A stretch of 64,000 nt of DNA from NCBI RefSeq assembly GCF_017308985.1, contig NZ_JADWPE010000001.1, positions 336,561 to 400,560 on the forward strand, read 5' to 3'. The notes below the pieces were generated by a model. That model worked only from the letters and a program-made list of their open reading frames with translations, searched no databases and was not told where the DNA came from. Of the stretch, positions 35,598 through 44,444 are shown piece after piece. Origin of the DNA: Lysobacter changpingensis. GTDB lineage: Bacteria > Pseudomonadota > Gammaproteobacteria > Xanthomonadales > Xanthomonadaceae. Position 1 is the first letter of the stretch. Every line of letters starts with the position of its first letter. Position numbers and translations under genes: made by a program.

Positions 35598-36383
35598 ATG
35601 TGCCTGATTGCCCTTTCGTGGAATACGCATCCCCGCTACCGGCTGGCGCTGATCGCCAACCGCGACGAAGCCCATGACCGGCCGGCCTCGCCCGCCGCCA
35701 CGGACCCGGTCGACCCGGCGCTGTACGGCGGGCGCGACCTGCTTGCCGGCGGCAGCTGGCTGATGGTGTCCACGAGCGGACGGCTGGCGGCCGTCACCAA
35801 CGTCCGCGCCGGCGCGGCCGAAGGGCCGATGCCCCGCTCCCGCGGCGCGCTGGTGCGCGAGTTCGTGTCCGGGAACGGCCAGGTCGGCGCCCTCGCCGGC
35901 CTCGCCCCGCAGGCCGCCGGCTTCGGCCGCTTCAACCTGCTCGCCTTCGACGGGACGCGGCTGGCGTTCGCGAGCAACCATCCGGGCTTCCGGACCTACG
36001 ACGTGGCGCCCGGCCTTCATGCCATGTCGAACGGCGATTTCGATGCCCCCTGGCCCAAGAGCGGGCACGCGAGCCGGGCACTGGAGCGCTGGCTGGCGAG
36101 TCCCGCCGCGCTCGAAGGCCAGACCGGCGACGACGCCCTCGCCCCGCTGTTCGACGCCCTCGCCGACACCACGCCCGCGCCCGACGCGACGCTGCCCGAC
36201 ACCGGTGTCGGGCTGGACCTGGAACGCCTGCTGTCGCCGCCCTTCGTGCGCGGCGAGCGCTACGGCACGCGCTGCAGCTCGATCGTCCTGGTCGAGGACG
36301 CGCGGCTGACCTTCGTCGAACAAAGCTTCGGTCCGAACGGCCTGCGCCTGGGCCGGACGCGGACGAGCTTCGCCATCGGCTGA
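35598..36383 (+). CDS. NRDE family (TANGO2-like) protein
   Basis: 261-residue protein named for its N-terminal motif: MCLIALSWNTHPRYRLALIANRDEAHDRPASPA, with the leading Cys2 and the NRDE residues conserved. Further family blocks are GGRDLLAGGSWLMVSTSGRLAAVTNVR, PRSRGALVREFV, GLHAMSNG and RYGTRCSSIVLVE. The family includes animal TANGO2, whose exact biochemical role is debated (acyl-CoA or heme handling has been proposed). Single gene. Confidence 0.9.
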   Translation: MCLIALSWNTHPRYRLALIANRDEAHDRPASPAATDPVDPALYGGRDLLAGGSWLMVSTSGRLAAVTNVRAGAAEGPMPRSRGALVREFVSGNGQVGALAGLAPQAAGFGRFNLLAFDGTRLAFASNHPGFRTYDVAPGLHAMSNGDFDAPWPKSGHASRALERWLASPAALEGQTGDDALAPLFDALADTTPAPDATLPDTGVGLDLERLLSPPFVRGERYGTRCSSIVLVEDARLTFVEQSFGPNGLRLGRTRTSFAIG

Positions 36384-36502
36384 ACGCGCACAAGTCCGCA
36401 CCGGCGGCACGCAGCGATGCACGTCGCGCGCTACCCGGTGCCGGCGCGCGGGCCTACCATGGCGTCATCGCCCGCGCGCGCCATGGGTTCGCACGCACCC
36501 CC

Positions 36503-37420
36503 GTGGACACCCTCCTCCACCTCATCGCCGTCTACGGCCTGCTCGTCGTCTTCGTCAGCGTATTGCTGGACCAGGGCGGCATCCCCGTGCCGGCATACCC
36601 GCCGATCATCCTCACGGCCGCGCTGGCGACCGACCAGGGCAAGAGCCTGTGGCCGATCGTCGCCGTCGCGGCGCTCGCCGCGATCATCGCCGACTGGCTC
36701 TGGTACGTCGGCGGACGGCGGCTCGGCGCGAAACTGCTGCGGCTGATGTGCCGGCTTTCGCTGTCGCCGGATTCGTGCGTGCTGATGACCCGCGGCATCT
36801 ACGGCCGATGGGGCCCGCCGTCGCTCATCGTCGCCAAGTTCATCCCGGGATTCGCCGCCGTCGCGACGACGCTCGCCGGCGAAACCGGCACGCGGCCGGG
36901 CCGTTTCCTGCTGTTCGACGGGATCGGCGCCGTGCTCTGGGCCGGTGTCGCGGTGGCGCTGGGCGCGATCTTCCATGAAGCGGTGAACGGGGTGCTCGAC
37001 GGGCTCGAAACGCTCGGCCGCATGACCATCCCCGTGGTGCTGGCGCTGATCGCCGCCTTCGTGCTGTGGAAGCTGTGGCGCCGGCGCATGTTCCAGCGCC
37101 AGCTGCGCATGGCGCGGATCACGCCGGGCGAGCTGCGCCAGCTCATGGACGGCGAATCGCCGCCGCTGATCCTCGATGTGCGCCCCGCGCCGCAGCGCGC
37201 GCTCACCGGCTGGATACCGGGCTCGGTGTTCGTGCAGACCGTCCCGGAAGCCGTGCTGATGCCGCGCGAGGAAGTGATCGTCTACTGCGACTGCCCGAAC
37301 GAAGCGTCCGCCGCAGTGCTGGCGCGCGCGCTCAACAAGCGCGGCTTCAAGCGCGTGCGTCCGCTCGCCGGCGGGTTCGATGCGTGGAAGAACGACGGGC
37401 ACCTCGTGTCGTTCGAATGA
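36503..37420 (+). CDS. DedA-family membrane protein fused to rhodanese domain
   Basis: 305-residue fusion, GTG start at 36503. Residues 1-190 are a DedA/SNARE-associated (VTT) membrane domain: VSVLLDQGGIPVPAYPPIILTAALA, IIADWLWYVGGRRLG, SLIVAKFIPGFAAVATTLAGETGTRPGRFLLFDGIGAVLWA. Residues 210-305 are a rhodanese-like domain (PPLILDVRPAPQRALTGWIPGSV, VIVYCDCPNEASAAVLARAL, PLAGGFDAWKNDGHLVSF) with a Cys in the active-site loop. DedA proteins act in phospholipid translocation; what the rhodanese adds is unknown. The same fusion occurs in other Proteobacteria. Confidence 0.9.
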   Translation: MDTLLHLIAVYGLLVVFVSVLLDQGGIPVPAYPPIILTAALATDQGKSLWPIVAVAALAAIIADWLWYVGGRRLGAKLLRLMCRLSLSPDSCVLMTRGIYGRWGPPSLIVAKFIPGFAAVATTLAGETGTRPGRFLLFDGIGAVLWAGVAVALGAIFHEAVNGVLDGLETLGRMTIPVVLALIAAFVLWKLWRRRMFQRQLRMARITPGELRQLMDGESPPLILDVRPAPQRALTGWIPGSVFVQTVPEAVLMPREEVIVYCDCPNEASAAVLARALNKRGFKRVRPLAGGFDAWKNDGHLVSFE

Positions 37421-37426
37421 CGCCTG

Positions 37427-37882
37427 TCACGCCGACCACGGCCACCAGCCGCGCCCCGTGCTCGCGTAGCGGTCGGCCGCCTGCTCGAAGCGGTTGCGCA
37501 CGCTGATCCCGCCGGACAGCAGGTACAGCGGCAGGAACAGCGGCCCGAGCGCGAGGTACTGGTAGACGTGCGCGCGTTCGTGGTCGGCCAGCACGATAGG
37601 CGCCTCCTCGGCGTGGCCGGCGCGATGCGCGTAGGTGACGCACGCCGAATCCAGATCGTCGCCCGTGTGCAGGATCACGTTGCCGAACGTGATCGCGCCG
37701 CCCGGCCCCCACGGCCAGCGATGGAACACCAGCGCCATCTCGCGCTGCCGCCAGTGTGCGTGCGCGCCGAACACCAGTCCGACCGCGCCGAGCAGCAGGC
37801 CAAGCAAGGTGTTCGGCAGCGTCCAGACCGCGCCGAGCGCGATCGCCATTCGTCGGACCATCGGGCTTGGCGGCATCGGCAT
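37427..37882 (-). CDS. Hypothetical membrane protein with HERAH motif
   Basis: 151-residue protein from the ATG at 37882 (a later ATG is also possible). One or two hydrophobic stretches near the N-terminus (LPNTLLGLLLGAVGLVFGA) and one later (YLALGPLFLPLYLLSG). The central VLADHERAHVYQYLALG contains a His-Glu-x-x-His motif, which could bind metal, and a downstream RFEQAADRYA; this resembles minimal zincin-like proteins but is unproven. No family name recognised. Confidence 0.65.
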   Translation of the reverse strand: MPMPPSPMVRRMAIALGAVWTLPNTLLGLLLGAVGLVFGAHAHWRQREMALVFHRWPWGPGGAITFGNVILHTGDDLDSACVTYAHRAGHAEEAPIVLADHERAHVYQYLALGPLFLPLYLLSGGISVRNRFEQAADRYASTGRGWWPWSA

Positions 37883-37922
37883 GCGCGAAGCCTAGCGCAT
37901 CGCGATGCGCGACTTCGCCGCG

Positions 37923-38120
37923 TCAATCGCCCTCGGGGATCAGCAGCCACAGGATCAGGTACACCAGGATTCCGGGGAACGCGGCCGAGGCGATCGACCC
38001 CAGCACGTACAGCACGCGCAGCAGCGTGGAATTCCAGCCGAAGCGCCGGGCGATGCCGCCCAGGACGCCGGCGACCATGCGGTCGTGGCGGGAACGGGAA
38101 AGCGTGCGGGTGGCGTTCAT
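37923..38120 (-). CDS. PspC domain protein
   Basis: 65-residue protein: SRSRHDRMVAGVLGGIARRFGWNSTLLRVLYVLGSIASAAFPGILVYLILWLLIPE. This is a complete PspC domain (PF04024), the small membrane module first described in phage shock protein C. No pspAB partners nearby, so it is likely one of the stand-alone PspC-like stress proteins. Confidence 0.9.
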   Translation of the reverse strand: MNATRTLSRSRHDRMVAGVLGGIARRFGWNSTLLRVLYVLGSIASAAFPGILVYLILWLLIPEGD

Positions 38121-38177
38121 GGCGCGTGCTCGGACAAAGGCGTGGACTGCCGACGCGCGCGAGTCTAGCGCCGGCGG

Positions 38178-38564
38178 TCAGGGCGTCGTGTGACGGAGCG
38201 TCGACAACCGGGCGCCGAGCCATTGCGCCGACGGCACGACCGGCTGCCCGGGGCACCGCACCGAATACGCCTTGCCGCTCATGCTGCTGCTCGTGGCCGC
38301 GCGCTCGATGAACTGCTCGGCGCTGGCGACCAGGTCGCGCCGACGCAGGTAGTCGTACTTGCGCCGCAGGTGTTCCTGCGCCTTCGCGGGCGGATACCAC
38401 GTGCCGTTGCGCTGGAACTCGCAGCCCGACTTTCCGAGGGCATCGATCAGTTGCTCGATCTCGCGCTGCGCCTGCGGCGGCGGTTCGGCGAAGGCCGCCG
38501 GTGCCGCAACCAGGCCGACGCACGCGCCGACCACGACTGACCGGATGGCACGCCGCACGCTCAT
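38178..38564 (-). CDS. DUF5329 family secreted protein
   Basis: 128-residue protein with a signal peptide (ends AAFAEPP). The body shows the DUF5329 pattern: QREIEQLIDALGKSGCEFQRNGTWYPPAKAQEHLRRKYDYL, with the conserved Cys, Trp-Tyr and basic block, and a second Cys in YSVRCPGQ, suggesting a disulfide. Periplasmic, function unknown. It ends 4 bp before the next gene's stop region (a GDSL hydrolase on the same strand lies just upstream), so the two are probably one transcript. Confidence 0.82.
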   Translation of the reverse strand: MSVRRAIRSVVVGACVGLVAAPAAFAEPPPQAQREIEQLIDALGKSGCEFQRNGTWYPPAKAQEHLRRKYDYLRRRDLVASAEQFIERAATSSSMSGKAYSVRCPGQPVVPSAQWLGARLSTLRHTTP

Positions 38565-38568
38565 GCGC

Positions 38569-39261
38569 CTACTTCACCGCCGCCAGCCACGGCCGCACGA
38601 CGCCAGCCCAGATCGCGTAACCGCTGGCGTTCATGTGCAGGCGATCGGCCACGAACAACTCCTCGCGCGGCTGGCCCTTCGCATCGAGCATGGGCAGGAA
38701 TACGTCGAGGTAATCCACGCCCGGCGCCTGCTCGGCGTACTCGCGCACGAGCGCGTTGGCTTCGCGCATCTGCGGCAGCAGCGCGACGCGCGATGGGCTG
38801 GGCTTGATCGACACGAAACCGATCGGCGTTTCCGGCATCGTCTCGCGCACCTTCTCGACGAACGCGACGAAGTCGTCGCGCACCTGCTGCGGCGTGCGGC
38901 CTTCGAACAGATCGTTGTCGCCGGCGTAGAACACGATCGCGCCGGGCTGGTACGGCACGACGATGCGATCGGCGTAGTAGGTCGAATCGCGCACGCGCGA
39001 GCCGCCGAAACCGCGGTTGATCGTCGCCATCCCGGGGAAGTCCCCGGCCATCGAATCCCACAACCGGATCGACGAGGAGCCCACGAACAGCACCGCGCCG
39101 GGCATGCGCCGCACCACGCTGTCGGCCTGCTCGAACGCGACGATGTCGGGCTCCCACTTCGCGGAATCGCTGACGACGGCGGCCGGCACTTCCGGTGCGG
39201 CGGGATGGGAGGCGCAGGCGCCGAGCAGCGCCAGGCAGGCGATGAGGAGGATTCGGGTCAC
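38569..39261 (-). CDS. SGNH/GDSL-type hydrolase lipoprotein
   Basis: 230-residue protein, GTG start at 39261 with AAGGA upstream. The leader ends in LGACAS, giving a lipoprotein. SGNH blocks: I is FVGSSSIRLW with Ser as nucleophile (Gly-Ser-Ser-Ser instead of Gly-Asp-Ser), II is INRGFGGSRVRDS, III is IVFYAGDNDLFEG and V is ADRLHMNASGYAIWAGVV with the catalytic Asp and His. The substrate may be an acyl ester or acetylated glycan. Followed by the DUF5329 gene. Confidence 0.88.
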   Translation of the reverse strand: MTRILLIACLALLGACASHPAAPEVPAAVVSDSAKWEPDIVAFEQADSVVRRMPGAVLFVGSSSIRLWDSMAGDFPGMATINRGFGGSRVRDSTYYADRIVVPYQPGAIVFYAGDNDLFEGRTPQQVRDDFVAFVEKVRETMPETPIGFVSIKPSPSRVALLPQMREANALVREYAEQAPGVDYLDVFLPMLDAKGQPREELFVADRLHMNASGYAIWAGVVRPWLAAVK

Positions 39262-39434
39262 GGTCGCGTCCTTCTGGATCGCGCCGAGTGTGCCATGCGG
39301 TGCGTGGATGTCGCGAGGTCGCGTGCGCGGATGGGATGTTCGTCACGCCGAACGCTCGAACCGTCATTCCGGCGAACCCGGGGTGGCAACCGGATACCGC
39401 GAACCCGGTCCTTCGCGCTCAGGACGGACGAGCG

Positions 39435-40526
39435 CTAGCGGGCCCGCTGCGCCAGCCAATCGTGGATCGCCTGCGGCACCTCGCGCTGCGCGCGGCTGGA
39501 CACGTAGATGCCGATGTGCCCGCCACGGAACGACAGTTCGCTGTAGTCGTCGCTCCCGGTGAGCCCCGCGAGCGCCTTCGACGACGCAGGCGGCACGAGG
39601 TGGTCCTGTTCGGCGTAGATGTTCAGGATCGGCATGTCGATGCTGCGCAGGTCCACCGCGCGGTCGCCGATCTCGATGCCGCCCTCGATGAAGCCGTTGC
39701 CCTGGTAGAACTGCTTCACGAACTGGCGGAACGCCTCGCCGGCCTGGTCGGGCGAATCGAAGATCCATTTCTCCATGCGCAGGAAATCCTCCAGCGCTTT
39801 CGGATCGTCCAGCACGTCCACCATGCCCACGTATTTCTGCACGAACAGCCGCCACGGCTTGAGCGTCAGGTAGCACCAGTTCATGACGTCCGCCGGCACG
39901 TTGCCGAGCGTATCGACGAACAGGTCCACGTCGAGTCCGCGCGTCCAGTTGCCGAGCATGTTGTCGCTGGTGTGGAAATCCACCGGCGTCACCATCGTGA
40001 CGAGGTTCCGCACCTTGCGCGGGTTCAGCGCCGCGAAGCACAGCGAGAACGCGCCGCCCTGGCAGATGCCGAGCACGTTGACCGCATCCATGCGGTATTC
40101 GCGACGAAGATGGTCCACCGCGCCGCCGATGTAACGCTGGATGTAGTCCTCCAGTTCGAGGTAACGGTCGGAACGGTCGGGATAGCCCCAGTCGAGCACG
40201 TACACGTCCTCGCCGCGTTCCAGCAGGCCGCGCACGATCGACTTGTCGTCCTGCAGGTCGACCATGTAGGGGCGATTGACCAGTGCGTAGACGATCAGCA
40301 GCGGCACGCGCGCGGTCGGCGCGCGTCCGTGGGGCAGCGTGTTGCCGCGGAAGCGGTACAGCACGACCTTGCCGTCGCGCCAGACTTCCTCGCGCGCGGT
40401 CGCGCCGTAGTCGACGTCGTGCACCTGGTGCAGCGTGTCGAACCCGGCGCGCAACTTGGCCTGCAGGCGCAGCGATTCCTGCGCGAGCGAATCGGGCGTG
40501 AAGCCCAGCGGTCCGAAGGCGTCCAT
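39435..40526 (-). CDS. phaC: Class III polyhydroxyalkanoate synthase, catalytic subunit
   Basis: 363-residue PHA synthase from the ATG at 40526, which shares one base with the phaE stop. The nucleophile Cys155 sits in the lipase-like box LGICQGGAFSL; the catalytic Asp is in YAEQDHLVPP and the His in RGGHIGIYVSSRA. Size (about 360 residues) and the neighbouring PhaE define the class III (PhaEC) type, first known from Allochromatium. It polymerises (R)-3-hydroxyacyl-CoA, mainly 3-hydroxybutyryl-CoA, at the granule surface. Confidence 0.95.
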   Translation of the reverse strand: MDAFGPLGFTPDSLAQESLRLQAKLRAGFDTLHQVHDVDYGATAREEVWRDGKVVLYRFRGNTLPHGRAPTARVPLLIVYALVNRPYMVDLQDDKSIVRGLLERGEDVYVLDWGYPDRSDRYLELEDYIQRYIGGAVDHLRREYRMDAVNVLGICQGGAFSLCFAALNPRKVRNLVTMVTPVDFHTSDNMLGNWTRGLDVDLFVDTLGNVPADVMNWCYLTLKPWRLFVQKYVGMVDVLDDPKALEDFLRMEKWIFDSPDQAGEAFRQFVKQFYQGNGFIEGGIEIGDRAVDLRSIDMPILNIYAEQDHLVPPASSKALAGLTGSDDYSELSFRGGHIGIYVSSRAQREVPQAIHDWLAQRAR

Positions 40527-41554
40527 CAGCGCGCCCTCCCCGGCTTGCGGGGCGATGCCGGTTTCGCGGGTTTCGTCGTCGATTTCGTTGCGGCTTTCTT
40601 CGTCGCGGCCTTCTTCGTTCCCACTGGCGGCGACGCTTCCCGCACGTGCGTTTCGCGCGACTCCGGCCGCGACAACCCATCCAGCGCATCGCGAAGCCGC
40701 CGCAGTTCGCGTTCGAGCGCCACGATCTTGCGATGCGCCGCATCCACTTCCGTGCGCGTCGGCATGCCGAACTGCGTGCTGATCTGTTCCACTTCCTTCT
40801 GCATGCGCCCGCGCAGCGTCATCTGCGCGTTGACCAGCGCGGCGTATGCATCGCGGAAGCGCGGCGACAGCGCGATCTCGGCGTAGCTTTCCTCCGCCGC
40901 ATCGATCCACAGGTCGAACAGCGCGCGCACCGAATCGAGTTGCTTGCCGGGCGCGCTGCGTTCCTCCAGCTTGCGTTCGAAGCGCGCGAACGCGTCCTGC
41001 CCGGCTTCGGCCAGCAACGCCTGGTAGGCCTGGCTCTGCTCCTGCAGCTCGAGTTGCGCCTGCGCGAGCTGCTGCCAGCGTTCCTGGTGTTCGCGCGCGA
41101 AACCGAACGCGGGCAGGTCCAGCCACGAGCGTCCTTCGCGCTGCATCGATTGCAGCCACGGCGCGAAGGTTTCGAACCATTTCGATGGATCGGTCTGCGC
41201 GCTGCCGGGCATGTTCGCGAACACCTGCGCGAACGGATTCGCGCCCTCGCCGCCCAGCGCCTGCTTCCACGCCGATGCGATGTCGCCGGCGCTGGCGGGC
41301 CGCCCGGCGAACTGCGCCGCCAGCTGCTGCATCTGCCCGAACCAGCCCTGCGCCTGCGCATTGAAGCGCGACACCGCCTCATCGCCCTGCGGCATGCCGC
41401 CGCGCGCGAGCTGCGACCACCAGTCCACCGCTTCGTTCCAGCCCGGCATGGCCGGAGCCGCCGGCTGCGTCGCGCGCAGCGCATCACCCCAGGCGTTCCA
41501 GTACCGCCGGTTCCACGCTTCGAAGTCGTCCACGCCCTGCATCGCCATCGCCAC
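40526..41554 (-). CDS. phaE: Class III PHA synthase subunit PhaE
   Basis: 342-residue partner of PhaC; start is GTG at 41554 with alternative ATGs at 41548 and 41542, all weakly supported. PhaE-like features: FEAWNRRYWNAWGDALR at the N-terminus, long helical core (REHQERWQQLAQAQLELQEQSQAYQALL, RALFDLWIDAAEESYAEIALSPRFRDAYAALVNAQM). The last 40 residues (TKKAATKKAATKSTTKPAKPASPRKPGRAR) are Lys/Ala/Pro-rich like histone H1-type or PhaF tails, which may bind DNA or granules. The stop overlaps the phaC start. Confidence 0.92.
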   Translation of the reverse strand: MAMAMQGVDDFEAWNRRYWNAWGDALRATQPAAPAMPGWNEAVDWWSQLARGGMPQGDEAVSRFNAQAQGWFGQMQQLAAQFAGRPASAGDIASAWKQALGGEGANPFAQVFANMPGSAQTDPSKWFETFAPWLQSMQREGRSWLDLPAFGFAREHQERWQQLAQAQLELQEQSQAYQALLAEAGQDAFARFERKLEERSAPGKQLDSVRALFDLWIDAAEESYAEIALSPRFRDAYAALVNAQMTLRGRMQKEVEQISTQFGMPTRTEVDAAHRKIVALERELRRLRDALDGLSRPESRETHVREASPPVGTKKAATKKAATKSTTKPAKPASPRKPGRAR

Positions 41555-41619
41555 CGTCGGGGAAGGCGGTCATGGTACCAACGCGGTGTTTCGCCGCCGC
41601 GACGAGGCGGCGGCCGGAT

Positions 41620-42237
41620 TCAGGGCTTGGGGATGCGCAGCGTCTTGCTGATCATCAGCGAGCCGGAAAGCGCGAACATCAGCACCAGCGGATGGAACTG
41701 CCACGGCCCCAGCTGCACCATGCCCAGCCACAGGTTCGCGCCGATGGCGCCCTGCGAGGCGGCGATCGCCAGCACGATCACCAGCACCAGGCTCGTCGGG
41801 ATCGGCGTGCCTTCGAAATACTTCACCTTGTCGTCGCCGCCCGAGAGCGCTTCGGCGGTGACGTTGTAGCGCGCCAGTCGGCTCACGCCACAGCCGACGA
41901 AGTAGCTCAGCACGATCCAGTCCCATCCGCCCTGCAGGCCGCAGGCGTAGGCCAGCGCGGCGGGCGCCACGCCGAAGGAGATGACATCGGCCAGCGAATC
42001 CAGTTCGCGCCCCAGCGTGGAGGCCGACTTGCGCCAGCGGGCGACGCGGCCGTCGAGCGCGTCGAAGACGAAGGCCAGCGGGATCAGCGCCATGCCGATG
42101 AGCAGATCGCGCACCACGCCGTCCTGCAGGAAGCGCATCGCCGCGAAGATCGCGCCGGTGCCGCAGAAGGCGTTGGCCAGCGTGAACCAGTCGGCGAGGT
42201 GGAACTCGCGCAGCATCGAGAAATGGCGACGCGTCAT
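41620..42237 (-). CDS. pssA: CDP-diacylglycerol-serine O-phosphatidyltransferase
   Basis: 205-residue integral membrane enzyme from the ATG at 42237. The CDP-alcohol phosphotransferase motif is complete: FDALDGRVAR, then GRELDSLAD with the metal-binding aspartates. Several hydrophobic segments and a LHLADWFTLANAFCG start follow the membrane (type II) phosphatidylserine synthase pattern. It makes phosphatidylserine on the way to phosphatidylethanolamine. Separate transcription unit from phaEC, upstream of it on the same strand with a 66-bp gap. Confidence 0.88.
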   Translation of the reverse strand: MTRRHFSMLREFHLADWFTLANAFCGTGAIFAAMRFLQDGVVRDLLIGMALIPLAFVFDALDGRVARWRKSASTLGRELDSLADVISFGVAPAALAYACGLQGGWDWIVLSYFVGCGVSRLARYNVTAEALSGGDDKVKYFEGTPIPTSLVLVIVLAIAASQGAIGANLWLGMVQLGPWQFHPLVLMFALSGSLMISKTLRIPKP

Positions 42238-42314
42238 GCGGCGCTCCGTGTCCGGGAAGACCGCCAGCGTGCCAAAAGGGGTGTGAAGCCAGCAAGAGGT
42301 GGCTCTGTAACGCC

Positions 42315-42335
42315 TCCAGCTTTCGCTGGAATGAC
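42315..42335 (+). repeat. GTCAT-type palindrome upstream of pssA
   Basis: TCCAGCTTTCGCTGGA (perfect arms TCCAGC/GCTGGA) followed by ATGAC; the same hairpin recurs in the 49 kb tandem array. Confidence 0.6.
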
Positions 42336-42430
42336 GGAGGGAAAGCTGGCTGTGAGCGCGCGGACGGCGTGACATCCTGATTTCTCCAAACGCTGCGCGC
42401 GTGGACCGTACCGCGCCGCCACCAGCCTTT

Positions 42431-42510
42431 GTAGCCCGGGTAAGCGAAGCGCACCCGGGGCAGCGCGACCAAGGCGGCCAACCCGGGGGCGCTTCGCGTA
42501 CCCGGGTTAC
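42431..42510. repeat. Opposed REP pair between pssA and 3HB-oligomer hydrolase
   Basis: Forward REP from GTAG at 42431 and an inverted REP (42481-42510, ending CCCGGGTTAC) 20 bp apart; a typical REP duplet in the spacer, 19 bp before the stop of the hydrolase gene. Confidence 0.8.
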
Positions 42511-42529
42511 ATGGAGCGTGCAGTGCGTC

Positions 42530-44353
42530 TTACCTCGGCATCCGCAGATCCGAAGCCCGCAACGCCTTCCCCGCCCCCCGCGCCGTCGTTTCGATCACCG
42601 CATCCGCCGGCAGCGGCGCCACGCCGTCCAGGTGCGCGCTCACCCGGTCCAGCGCCTCGTACACGTAGGGCAGCAGCGGCAGGTAGCGCGCACCGTACCC
42701 GGGCAATCCCAGGAACGCATCGAAATGCTGCGCGTTGCGCACCTGCCAGTAACGCACGTCGCGACCCGCCGCCTGCGCGGCACGTACGTATGGCGCGCTG
42801 CTGAAGGCCGGCGGGATCAGGCCATCGTCCGTGCCGTGGATCACCACCACCGGCAATCCCGCGCGCGGGAGTCCGGCGCGCGTCTCTGCCACGCCCTGCT
42901 TCACGCGCGTCGCATCGGCCTCCCCGCCGGTCCACAACGCGCGCAGGCAATGCAGCGTGGTGAGTGGCGCGGTGGGGTTCTCCTCGACGATGTGGACGCC
43001 GGCACCCGGCGGGATGCCGCTCGCATCCGACCACCACGCCGCGCGCTCGGCGGCAGTGGCGGCACGCGGCGCGAAGTCCGGACCCAGCGCGGAATACCGG
43101 TTTCCGCACGGCATCTCGCCGACACCGTAGCGCCCGTACGCCGAGGCATACGCCACCGCGACCGCGCGCCACAGATCGAAGCCGACCGACAGCGCCCCGG
43201 CGCGCAGCGACGCGTCGGTCCAGCCGGACGCCTTCATCGCCTCGTACGCGTAGCGCGCCTGCGCCGCGGTATCGGCGCCCCCGATCACGCCCGTGGCCTG
43301 CAGCGCGGCGCAGCGCTGCGTCCACGCCGGCACCGACTGCGCCGCGAGCGGCGGCTGCGGCAGGCCCTGCAGGTGCAGCAGCGCGCAGGGCATGAGCAGC
43401 GCCGCTTCGGTCGTGTAGTCGTACAGCGGACGCGCACCTTCGACGTACACGTTCGGCTCGCCCGCGACCACGGCGTCGAGCCAGTCGCCCTCCAGTTCCG
43501 CCGCGCGCAGCACCGCGCCACCGCCGTTGGAAATGCCGGCGGCGATCACCCGCGTGTTGTCGAAGGTGAAAGGCGCGGCGTCCGGGAACGCCGCGTCCAG
43601 CGATCGCAGCGCGAACTGCGCCGCCTGCTTCACGTGCAGGCCCCAGTCCGCTTCGGGGTTGTCCTTCGAATGCGCGTGCTTGAACGCCACGCCCGGGGCG
43701 GCGGTCGTCGCCGGATCGAAGGCCTGGCCATCGCCGCGCGCACCGATCGTGCCGTCCGCGCGCACGCCCTGACCCGCGTCGAGGTCGACGTAATCCGTTC
43801 CCGCGCCCTTGTCCGTGTAGGCGACGGCGCATCCGTTCGGCAGCCCCCACGCGCCGGCGACGGCGATCGACCCGTAGATGCCGCGCGAGCCCGACGACGC
43901 CGTCACGACCACGCAACGACGCGCCACGTCGAACGTATCGGGCACCTGCACCAGCACGCGATGCGGCTCGCGCGCGCCGGGGACGGTGGCGAAGGCGCTG
44001 AATTCACGACCGGGCACCGACTCCACGCGTCCGTACACGTCGCCGTAGCCACCGCCCGGCGCGAGATCGGCGATGCCGCGCCAGTTGCTCCACAGCGCAC
44101 GGCGGCGCAGTTCGGCGGGCGTGGGACGTTCCGCATCGGCGAAGGCCGGCGGCGTCATCGCGCGCAAGCCGGCCAGGCCCAGGCCGCCGGTGAGCAGGTC
44201 GTCGTCGCCGCGATGTTCGGTCGTGCGCGCTTGCAGGAACACCGGCGCGGCCTCCGTCGCGGTGCGTGGATTCCGGGTGGCGCAGGCGGCCAGCGCGAGC
44301 GCGGCGCCTGACACGGTGAGGACGATCGCGATGCGGACAGGCGTCAGGTTCAT
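42530..44353 (-). CDS. D-(-)-3-hydroxybutyrate oligomer hydrolase (lipoprotein)
   Basis: 607-residue lipoprotein (leader ends LALAACA, Cys24) of the 3HB-oligomer hydrolase family (PF10605). The nucleophile Ser275 is in VIAAGISNGGGAVLRAAE; other family blocks are ASSGSRGIYGSIAVAGAWGLPNGCAVAYTDKG, GDWLDAVVAGEPNVYVEGARPLYDY and VVVIHGTDDGLIPP with a later catalytic His (NAQHFDAFLG). It degrades soluble 3-hydroxybutyrate oligomers to monomers. Being next to phaEC and pssA it fits a polyester turnover locus; as a lipoprotein it may act on polymer from outside the cell. Confidence 0.88.
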   Translation of the reverse strand: MNLTPVRIAIVLTVSGAALALAACATRNPRTATEAAPVFLQARTTEHRGDDDLLTGGLGLAGLRAMTPPAFADAERPTPAELRRRALWSNWRGIADLAPGGGYGDVYGRVESVPGREFSAFATVPGAREPHRVLVQVPDTFDVARRCVVVTASSGSRGIYGSIAVAGAWGLPNGCAVAYTDKGAGTDYVDLDAGQGVRADGTIGARGDGQAFDPATTAAPGVAFKHAHSKDNPEADWGLHVKQAAQFALRSLDAAFPDAAPFTFDNTRVIAAGISNGGGAVLRAAELEGDWLDAVVAGEPNVYVEGARPLYDYTTEAALLMPCALLHLQGLPQPPLAAQSVPAWTQRCAALQATGVIGGADTAAQARYAYEAMKASGWTDASLRAGALSVGFDLWRAVAVAYASAYGRYGVGEMPCGNRYSALGPDFAPRAATAAERAAWWSDASGIPPGAGVHIVEENPTAPLTTLHCLRALWTGGEADATRVKQGVAETRAGLPRAGLPVVVIHGTDDGLIPPAFSSAPYVRAAQAAGRDVRYWQVRNAQHFDAFLGLPGYGARYLPLLPYVYEALDRVSAHLDGVAPLPADAVIETTARGAGKALRASDLRMPR

Positions 44354-44444
44354 GCGCCGAGCCTAGCAATCCCGTCCGCGGCGCCCATCGTACTTTCGTA
44401 CCAGCGCGCCGCCGGAGGCCGTGGCCGCTTGCTAGGCTTGCGCG

